In this document: positions 59,301 to 64,000 of the stretch, in pieces
Layout: each line of letters begins with the position of its first letter
How positions within the stretch are numbered: the stretch's first letter is position 1
Assembly: GCF_003590095.1 (NCBI RefSeq)
Contig: NC_039482.1
Coordinates: forward strand, 17,377,657-17,441,656
Reading direction: 5' to 3'
Length of the DNA stretch: 64,000 nucleotides
Source of the DNA: Trichoplusia ni
Lineage: Eukaryota > Arthropoda > Insecta > Lepidoptera > Noctuidae
The notes under the pieces: generated by a model
The model's database searches: none
What the model was told of the DNA's origin: nothing
What the model saw: only the letters and a program-made list of their open reading frames with translations
Translations under genes and position numbers: made by a program

Positions 59301-60319
59301 CTGTATACCGTCTCAAGAAGACTTGGGAGAAAGTCTCGAAAACTGTAAGTTACCATTTGATTACTGAGTGAACCATTATAAGTGGAGTAAAAGAAAATAA
59401 TATCAGCAGTGGTCATTGAACTAACATTTATATTTACAAATGTTACAGAGCAAACAAACAATAGAAAAGCTGCAGACAATCATTTCATCAGAATGCCGTT
59501 TCAGGATTTTGCGTGATGCCTTGCACAGGTAAATAAATTGGTTCTCGAATTTTGAATTAGAATTAGTTAAATAATATTGCCCAAAAAGAGCATTGATATT
59601 GAATATCTAAGAGATATGCGAAATGCCATTGGATTCTACAGTTAAGTTATTAAAGTCCTTAATCTATAATATCATGTCGAGTTTACTTCATTGCCTGTTG
59701 CTTATAATTCTTGTTTTATCTTTCAGGTGCGATCCGCCATGTATTCCATACTTGGGAATGTATTTATCAGATCTGTCGTTTATTGAAGAAGGAACAACAA
59801 ATTACACACCGGACGGACTGTTGAACTTCTCGAAAATGAGAATGGTATATTTTTTTCCTACTACTGTTTCTTTTTCGTTTTCTTATAGGGGAACAAGATA
59901 AAATTTTACTTAATGCTTGCTTTATTTTACAGATCGCACACGTTATCCGAGAAATTAGAAACTTCCAGCAAACCCCATACAAGATAGATCACATACCAAA
60001 AGTAAGTTATTACAAGACAATAATTTTCTGAATTATTTTCCACTTTCATGAGTTTTTCTTAATATCTAGACTTATTTTATACCTCATCCTAGTCACATTT
60101 CAGCTTTCATGCAATCTAAGTAGATAACCTGCAATAACCTAAAGTCTATACAATTAGGACATTATAAGGCGTGTATAAGTAAGACCGGTCGTGTTGCAGG
60201 TGTGCTCGTTCCTGCTGGAGCCGTCGCTGGTGATCGCGGAGGAGCGGCAGTACCTGCTGTCGCTGGAGCTGGAGCCGCGCGCGGGCGGCGCGGCGGCGGG
60301 CGCGTCGCCGGGCTCGTAG
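31948..60319 (+). CDS. RASGRF: Ras-specific guanine nucleotide-releasing factor (RasGRF), ~32 exons
   Basis: Exchange factor that loads GTP on Ras; vertebrate RasGRFs also act on Rac and respond to Ca2+/calmodulin. Exons: 31948-32037, 32794-32862, 34778-34891, 35257-35363, 48396-48543, 49005-49124, 49579-49734, 50143-50314, 50756-50949, 51531-51656, 51974-52076, 52454-52642, 52759-52860, 53095-53346, 53655-53837, 54162-54224, 54325-54392, 54486-54558, 54876-55183, [55310-55331], 55711?-55912, 56282-56384, 56505-56575, [56884-56904], 58063-58212, 58426-58624, 58746-58843, 58921-59054, 59196-59344, 59449-59528, 59727-59844, 59933-60001, 60200-60319. Bracketed exons are proposals. The model gives about 1390 aa against 1273 in human RASGRF1. 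Domain order is PH, coiled coil, IQ, DH, PH, REM, linker, CDC25. 'RSSDNTKWQ', 'MAASSKKPP' and 'ERMIIEGC' match RasGRF and separate it from Sos. An acceptor (AG at 31938-31939) before the ATG shows an upstream non-coding exon. Confidence 0.93.
32143..32326 (+). mobile_element. Retroposon insertion with 15-bp target-site duplication
   Basis: AGGCTGTAGAGCTCT occurs exactly at 32143-32157 and 32312-32326. The ~154 bp between ends in an oligo-A run (about 32305-32312). Flanking exact direct repeats plus a 3' A-tail are the marks of target-primed insertion of a non-LTR retroposon, probably a SINE or a 5'-truncated LINE. The insert contains a GC-rich head and a 3' stem (gacactaccc ... gggtgtcc). It lies in RasGRF intron 1. 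Confidence 0.75.
33151..33853 (+). pseudogene. Possible decayed coding relic in RasGRF intron 2
   Basis: Three neighbouring open segments in different frames look more protein-like than the surrounding intron. 33151-33348 (from ATG; IPEFLTAELKIKIYKTCLDP..., WIIDGQTLALVLRHFKQH), 33469-33660 (Cys-rich, RCVCGQISFLQRCCKTC), and 33674-33853 (LPDFFYEFLNTSQYTPEG...). They could be parts of one frameshifted sequence from a mobile element or captured gene. I cannot name the family. Confidence 0.25.
34459..34555 (+). repeat. 'AGGAGCGACTGCC' family, 5'/3' fragment, copy 4
   Basis: Retains 'atcatcatcatcctagcctt' and 'gggcaacacggtacccc' but lacks the central 'gactgcctatctgacc' part; an internally deleted copy in RasGRF intron 2. 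Confidence 0.45.
37208..37221. promoter_or_regulatory. Perfect X-box palindrome in RasGRF intron 4, copy 1
   Basis: GTTGCCATAGCAAC fits the RFX consensus with spacer AT. GGGTCA-AAG-TGACCC follows at about 37232-37246, an inverted nuclear-receptor-like pair. Shared flank with 44858-44871 suggests a dispersed repeat. Confidence 0.45.
37875..38020 (+). repeat. 'GGGTTCCGTA' repeat, copy 3
   Basis: Contains 'tacgagtcagactcgcgaca', 'gaaggttcc' and 'acgagatacagcccggtgat'. Confidence 0.5.
39278..39425 (-). repeat. 'AGGAGCGACTGCC' repeat, copy 5
   Basis: Inverted copy with 'aggcagtcgctccttgtaaa' and 'ggttagactggaagccgatc', the fullest of the five. Confidence 0.65.
39876..40090 (+). mobile_element. 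tRNA-derived SINE in RasGRF intron 4
   Basis: Head with A-box-like tagccgagtggttgagg and B-box GGTTTGATCCCC near 39931, followed by a short body and a 3' part merging with the GGGTTCCGTA-family repeat at 40080. Different head sequence from the SINE at 21378. Confidence 0.55.
40080..40185 (-). repeat. 'GGGTTCCGTA' repeat, copy 4
   Basis: Inverted copy: 'ttattaccaattctccgctg', 'ccaggttgtatctcgtgaca'. Confidence 0.45.
42786..42837. repeat. (GT)n / (TATG)n microsatellite
   Basis: 'ctatgtatctatgtatgtat' followed by 'gtgtgtgtttgtgtatgtgt'. A matching (CA)n stretch lies at 46983-47029. Confidence 0.7.
43753..43895. repeat. Twin perfect hairpins with CAGT loops
   Basis: First: 32-bp arms 43753-43784 / 43789-43820. 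Second: 23-bp arms 43846-43868 / 43873-43895. Both are mismatch-free and both close on the tetraloop CAGT. Confidence 0.85.
43905..44050 (+). repeat. 'GGGTTCCGTA' repeat, copy 5
   Basis: Contains 'catagatacaggctggtgac', 'agacagacaagaatcttag' and 'aaaatacggaac', directly after the twin hairpins. Confidence 0.45.
44858..44871. promoter_or_regulatory. Perfect X-box palindrome in RasGRF intron 4, copy 2
   Basis: The same 14-mer as at 37208, here followed by 'ggggtcgaggttaccccgac', a diverged version of the downstream palindrome of copy 1. Confidence 0.45.
45407..45700 (-). repeat. RTE-like retroposon tail, copy 3 (inverted)
   Basis: Complement of the 1711-1984 family, from the 'actaatatataaagctga' tail to 'gcgaagtcgcgggcaacagc'. 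Slightly longer than the other copies. An imperfect tandem of 'taatctatatctatatctat' precedes it. Confidence 0.7.
46011..46086. repeat. Short tandem repeat of TTTAGGATA-type units
   Basis: Successive units such as 'gatactttaggataaat', 'ggatatatttaggatac' and 'gggatatatttaggatac' differ by a few bases; a degenerate minisatellite of about four units. Confidence 0.65.
48396..49734 (+). CDS. RASGRF: RasGRF coiled coil and IQ motif (exons 5-7)
   Basis: Residues ~127-268. Exon 5 is a charged heptad-like helix (LLLQKEELDQKQLHLLQVVE) matching the vertebrate coiled coil. Exon 6 is a Ser-rich spacer ending IKKVQ. Exon 7 opens with SFFRGWLCRRRWKQIV, which together with the preceding VQ makes an IQ-type calmodulin-binding motif, and continues into the start of the DH domain (SPHAESMRKRN). 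The calmodulin link is known for vertebrate RasGRF and is inferred here from the retained motif. Confidence 0.93.
48575..48680 (+). mobile_element. tRNA-derived SINE fragment in RasGRF intron 5
   Basis: B-box-like GGTTTCGATCCCC near 48608, followed by 'tgtgatccacgaatgcttg', which matches 'gtgatccacggatgcttg' in the fragment at 25064-25190. The two are copies of one SINE family. Confidence 0.55.
49280..49306 (+). other. G-run, potential G-quadruplex
   Basis: 'gggaggggcggagggggggg' and adjoining bases give four or more G-tracts with short loops on the + strand, in the intron between RasGRF exons 6 and 7, so it would also be present in the pre-mRNA. Confidence 0.5.
49579..52076 (+). CDS. RASGRF: RasGRF Dbl-homology (DH) domain (exons 7-11)
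   Basis: Residues ~245-460. Conserved blocks run through FLRPFKMAASSKKPP, SIFLNSETVLFLHQIFF, DLFDMLLPMLTIYQEYVRNH, ETFLTYPMHQ, IPRYIITLHELLAHTPHD and SETENLRKNLAVERMIIEGC. In vertebrates this is the Rac-directed exchange module and it also mediates dimerisation. All five exons join in phase (0,0,1,0,0,1). Exon GC is well above that of the flanking introns. Confidence 0.94.
52454..53346 (+). CDS. RASGRF: RasGRF second PH domain (exons 12-14)
   Basis: Residues ~467-647. LSQVVGKGRRAQLSARQAFL and FSNHLLLATRAAGGRLHL match the PH domain that follows DH in RasGRF. Exon 13 has a Ser/Gly spacer then DFKILVEVKGEQICAHL, and exon 14 has GSVEEKAGWTSELAQCM with the PH tryptophan. Exon 14 then runs into the start of the REM domain (DDVDIRFSRTLNSCKVPQIR). 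It is strongly GC-rich (many GCG/CGC codons), more than the rest of the gene. Confidence 0.92.
53655..53837 (+). CDS. RASGRF: RasGRF REM (RasGEF N-terminal) core exon
   Basis: Residues ~648-708: DLRFLSVDFLNTFLLTYRVF followed by LEALKQVFYEQ, the signature of the RasGEF N-terminal motif that braces the catalytic hairpin of the CDC25 domain. Starts phase 1 after exon 14 (ACT-G|AC) and ends phase 1 before 54162. Its C-terminal quarter is Ala/Pro-rich and unconserved. Confidence 0.93.
54162..56904 (+). CDS. RASGRF: RasGRF variable linker exons
   Basis: Residues ~708-1019, between REM and CDC25; poorly conserved in the family, so exons rest on splice sites and phase. 54162-54224 and 54325-54392 are Ser/Arg-rich (SRRTSSVSK). 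54486-54558 (TEEDNSHLTIPKIM) was placed because it is exactly the phase 0-to-1 exon needed. 54876-55183 has an Asn/Ala run then an acidic Lys-rich segment. 55711-55912 has SESPRRLQ, ARRRSESARE and RRASDSG, repeated basophilic phosphosite-like motifs. 56282-56384 and 56505-56575 are Arg/Ser/Tyr-rich (SERRYTNSS, VITSFRQSHR). Vertebrate RasGRF1 is regulated by PKA-type phosphorylation in this linker; similar control is an inference. Confidence 0.7.
55310..55331 (+). CDS. RASGRF: Proposed 22-nt micro-exon of RasGRF
   Basis: A strong acceptor (ttcttcttttcaaagctttag) is followed by 22 nt and a donor (ACTG|GTAAAA). It enters at phase 0 and leaves at phase 1. That resolves the frame conflict between the exon ending at 55183 (phase 0) and the exon starting at 55711 (needs phase 1). 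An internal donor after 55322 would give 13 nt with the same phase. Not confirmed by conservation. Confidence 0.35.
56884..56904 (+). CDS. RASGRF: Proposed 21-nt micro-exon of RasGRF
   Basis: Acceptor (taacag) then 21 nt coding for FGKDLL and a strong donor (TG|GTAAGT). Phase is 2 in and 2 out, so it can be included or skipped without changing the downstream frame, which suits an alternatively spliced cassette. The evidence is splice-site and phase only. Confidence 0.4.
58063..60319 (+). CDS. RASGRF: RasGRF CDC25 catalytic domain (last 9 exons)
   Basis: Residues ~1019-1390; the Ras nucleotide-exchange module. Key blocks: TAATMRVLNVLRHWISKHS, ALEIAEQMTYLDYQIFSSI, EEFLGQAWTKADKAERAPHI, HFNHISNLVISEIL, RVAAIEKWAAVADIARCLHN, NTSVYRLKKTWEKVSK, CDPPCIPYLGMYLSDLSFIE, GLLNFSKMRM, IAHVIREIRNFQQTPYKIDH. 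The helical-hairpin and Ras-contact regions are all present, so the domain should be active. The first exon starts at 58063 or 58069 (both phase-compatible). The last exon is very GC-rich and ends in a Gly/Ala run (RAGGAAAGASPGS) not seen in vertebrate RasGRF. Confidence 0.95.
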
Positions 60320-60871
60320 CGCCGGCGCCGCGCGTCCCTGGCCGCGCTCGCGCCTCTGCGCAGCGACCGCTAGGGGCCGCGCGTGCTCGGCGCACCCTGC
60401 CCGGCGAACAGACGCTTCTTCATTATCGTTTATATGTGTTTAAAACCACTTTTGTGTTTCTGCCAATTTCTCCAGTACATGAAAAGTCATTTGGTTTATT
60501 AACAGTTGTGTCAAAATTTTCAGTGTGTCAAAAGAACAATGATAGAAAGTGAATTATAAGAATTGTTTACTATGGTTTGTTAAAGTGGTATTACATTTAC
60601 TATTCAGTGGCTACAGGTCTGAAATATCTGCTTTGCGTGCAGAAGTATAGTGCTTGCGGAAGAATGATGCTTGCGGGGAAAATTGTTGAAAATCATTACA
60701 CAAATCGAATGAATAACGTCTAAATTTAACTGATTCATATTTTGTTGAACATTGTATTTAAGGGGACCCTTGTGATTAGGCTGGTTGAGACTATATTGCA
60801 GTACTAATAGCATTATATCTACAAATGTTTAAAAGTTGCTATAATTGAAATTATTATTTTTAGACACTTCT

Positions 60872-60941
60872 AATAAATTCTAAAAAAGCGCTGCCATAAA
60901 GATTCAAATCATTTAATCATAATTATATACTTGTGAATAAA
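60872..60941 (+). terminator. RasGRF candidate poly(A) signals
   Basis: AATAAA at 60872-60877 and 60936-60941, about 550 and 617 nt after the RasGRF stop codon. The AT-rich DNA beyond has further hexamers, so longer 3' UTR forms are possible. Confidence 0.5.
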
Positions 60942-63900
60942 ACTTAAAATACATTGATTGTATATACCTAGTTGTAAAGTGAAAAAAAACTCCTTATACT
61001 TTAGAAAAATGTGTCGCTAATAAAAGTAAAAACAAAAACGAAAGTAAATGAAATTAACGATGCCATGAACGGTACTCTATTTTTGTACAAAATCTTTCAT
61101 TGATTGTCAATTAGGTACCTAAGTATTGAATAATCAAAAACATATCACTTAGAACATCTGTCTTTACACAATTTGCATCACTATTATCACCTGCATATAT
61201 ATCGAGTGCTAGACGAAAGAAAACTAGACCATGATGATGACATTTAAAATGAAACAGAGCAATGCTACAAAGAATTGTATGCCTAGCTAAGTTGCTATCA
61301 TAGAAGTGAAAGTGAAACTCTTTCAAAAGCTAAATCTATGATCTGAATGATATGAACATGTGACGATGACGTTGTATTAGAACTTAATATTTCGAGCTTT
61401 CAAAGTATCACGTAACTTTAATTTCAAGAGCTTTTGTAAATAGATATCTCTATCGTTTGTAACACTGACACTTCTTATGTCAGTTTTCTTATTGTAGGAT
61501 TTAAGATTGGTGTCCCCGACTGTATAATACGTTTAGTAGGATTCAAATTTTCGATAGCACATACATTTGTTGTAGGCTTACTTTGAAATATGTTGTTTGC
61601 TCTAATTGATTGTTTAATGTTTCCCTTGTTAGGAGTAATACAAATAATCATTTTAAAAATAATGAAAGATTCTACTTTTCATATCTTGTACGCTGATTGG
61701 CCTAAAATGCGCTTCAAAATATTTACTTAAATTTCATTCCAAAAAAGTATTTTGTAAGCATAAATATCATTTTTGATGGAAGAATGTGGAATATTAAGAA
61801 ATGTCTGCCTCTTATTATTTACCTAAACATATCCTTAAAATATCTTAATGAGTAGGTAAATGTAGTATAAGGTAATATACACATTGTAATTGTAGAGAAG
61901 GATCTCGCTGAAGCATCTTATACTGTAAGACATATATTATGAATCAGTATGGAAGTGGTTGTTACATTTACTATGGTTGTTATTGTCATTTCGACTGCTT
62001 TTACACGATATTCTATAAATATTTCCCTTGTTGTTCTACCGTGCTTGTTAGTTAATAATGTAAGAACTTAGGTGTACCCCAGGGAACTGTGTTGGGTCCT
62101 TTAATTATTTGAATTTATATGAAGTACTTAAAAACCTTTAATAATTTACAATGGTTTCTGTTTAAAACCAACCAGAATTAAATTTTTATGATCTATATGA
62201 ATGGGGATGTTGTGAGTTTTATTTAAGGAATGTTGAAAATTTGTCTACGCTTACACAACATTTACAACACACTAAATGTTAGAAAATGTATTTAAGGAAA
62301 ATGATTAACTGGATATTATTTAAGACAGTATTACAGTGACGGTAGTGTTAGATAGTAATAACATATTGTAAGTATCGTCGTTCTTTCCCTGTGTTTGAAG
62401 AATGATGACATCCTGTCTGACGTAACTAAACGTGATTTCAAGTGAGAGTACTGTCTATAAGTCTTTTCTACGTCCTTTTCTATGTCATTTAATGTTAGTG
62501 TTATAATAGAGACTAGTTTATCGTGTGACGTCACAGTGTGAACACGGCCTTCTACAGGCATCGTTACTTTCAAAGATTTTAGGTAATGCCTTCTCACAAT
62601 TGAAAGAATACTCTCACGACTTGAGATAATCGGAAATCTTCAAGTTCAGTATTCCCTGGATTGTGTCAAAGTTAGACTTAAGTAAGTATAAGTGAAGACT
62701 ACTGTTACTATTATTAAAAATATTGGCTGTTTTAAATATTTAAAAATATTAAAAAATATTTTGGTGATTTCCACTTACCTTTATACTTATGCACAATTTT
62801 TAAAAAGTATTATCACTAAAAGGCTGTCGCATATCTTATTTATATTAAGGTTTAAATTATTACTCGTGTAGATAGGACCTTTTATTTATTAAGTATCGTC
62901 TTCCCTTTCACGTATGTTTTGTGATTCTTCTTCTTATTTAAATAGATTAGTGTTAAGATTGAAATATATTTATCAATGAATTAATTGGATTGCAATAATT
63001 AATTACGGAAAAAAGACAGAGAAATATAAATTAATATTGTAATTTGATTACAATCATTGTGAGATACTTATGAAAAATTTAAAAAATTGATAACTACGCT
63101 TCGATTTTAAAATCTCTTATGAAATATCCAATTAGGATTTTTGATGAATACGTAATTATAAAAGAAAATAGTAACGTTGAAACTACCTCTTCACTTGAAA
63201 TTCTAAATATTGCAGATAATAAAGTATCAAATATATTAAGTGTTGTAATTATATCTGTATCGGATACTTCATATTTATTTTGGTAAAACAAATATTATCG
63301 TACTTATTAATGATCACTCTGTATAATAAGGTTTGTGTTAGTTTACATGTATAACAATAATTAAATGATAAATGTTACTTTCTTAATATATTTTCTTGAC
63401 ATTAGATACATAGTCAATCATTTAAAATTAAATATTATGCAATGTTAGATTAATCGTATTATAGGTGCTTAAAAATATTTTGTATCATTCAATCAAATGT
63501 ATATTTTTTGAAATTTAAAATTAAGTTCCTTACACATATCAGTTCGAATTATTTCTATTAATTTAAGTGTCGTGAGATTGGCACCTATTTGATTTTATGC
63601 TATGTATAATATAGAAGGCCTTAAGGTTTTTTGAAAATAATTTATTCTTTGTAACTGTCAAGCGTTTTGCTTATAACCAATAATTGCCAAAACAATTATT
63701 TAACAGTTGCGCTGCAATTTGACGGCTCATTTAAACCACATATTAACTGATTTAATTAGCTAATAAATTCAGAAAGTTTAATAAAAGCACACTAATAAAA
63801 GTTCTTAATGCAAAACAATGCAGAAAGTCTCAATTTGGATTGAATCCAACTGCTAATTTTAGTGTTGAAACGACCATTGGTAATAGCGTAGCATTTGTAA

Positions 63901-64000
63901 ACGCTATTGATATGATCGACTTCAAATGTTTTGGGAGTGGCGCCAAACTCACGACACTTTTGTGAAACTTTTTAGTTCTACTAGTCAAGACGCTAGACTA
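60942..64000. other. 3' flank of RasGRF, no gene seen
   Basis: AT-rich, largely free of the repeats found elsewhere in the window. Open frames are under 90 codons, without recognisable similarity or coding-like composition. It may hold distal 3' UTR of RasGRF. Confidence 0.6.

Noticed and set aside
31948..60319. Son-of-sevenless (Sos) as the identity of the large gene
   Set aside because: Sos has histone-fold, single DH-PH and a proline-rich tail; this protein has an N-terminal PH, IQ motif, second PH and RasGRF-specific sequences and lacks the histone fold.
1..64000. CRISPR arrays, operons, prophage or bacterial contamination
   Set aside because: No regularly spaced repeats; all genes have spliceosomal introns and metazoan domain architectures.

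Overview
This is nuclear DNA from an animal, most probably a moth or butterfly. Genes are split by GT-AG introns, exons are GC-richer than the AT-rich introns, and the introns hold many small interspersed repeats of kinds common in Lepidoptera: tRNA-derived SINEs, RTE-like retroposon tails, the 'AGGAGCGACTGCC' repeat (best known to me from noctuids) and the 'GGGTTCCGTA' repeat. I identified these from memory of the families, without a search.

Three protein-coding genes are well supported. (1) KATNAL2, a katanin-like AAA ATPase, lies on the + strand at 2789-15245 in eight exons. (2) A BTBD1/BTBD2-type BTB-BACK-PHR protein lies on the - strand at 21085-27744 in four exons, convergent with KATNAL2. 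(3) A Ras guanine-nucleotide exchange factor of the RasGRF family lies on the + strand at 31948-60319 in about 32 exons, with PH, coiled coil, IQ, DH, second PH, REM and CDC25 domains in the vertebrate order. Splice phases are consistent across the first two genes. In RasGRF they are consistent except in the unconserved linker before the catalytic domain, where I propose two micro-exons.

Layout: 1-2640 is repeat-bearing flank with one doubtful GC-rich ORF; 2641-15811 is KATNAL2 with its promoter and poly(A) signal; 15812-21084 is AT-rich 3' flank or UTR of BTBD2; 21085-27744 is BTBD2; 27745-31947 is intergenic, with a divergent small ORF, a cluster of perfect hairpins and an unexplained GC-rich island; 31948-60319 is RasGRF with a 13 kb intron; 60320-64000 is its 3' UTR and flank.

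The three genes do not form a pathway. KATNAL2 acts on microtubules and cilia, BTBD2 is a predicted Cullin-3 adaptor, and RasGRF couples calcium and receptor signals to Ras. I see no defence system, CRISPR array or viral genome. The most informative non-coding signals are an RFX-type X-box about 100 bp upstream of the KATNAL2 start codon, two further perfect X-box palindromes in apparently related repeats, several perfect foldback sequences, a retroposon insertion with an exact 15-bp target-site duplication, and two GC-rich exon-like islands I cannot assign.
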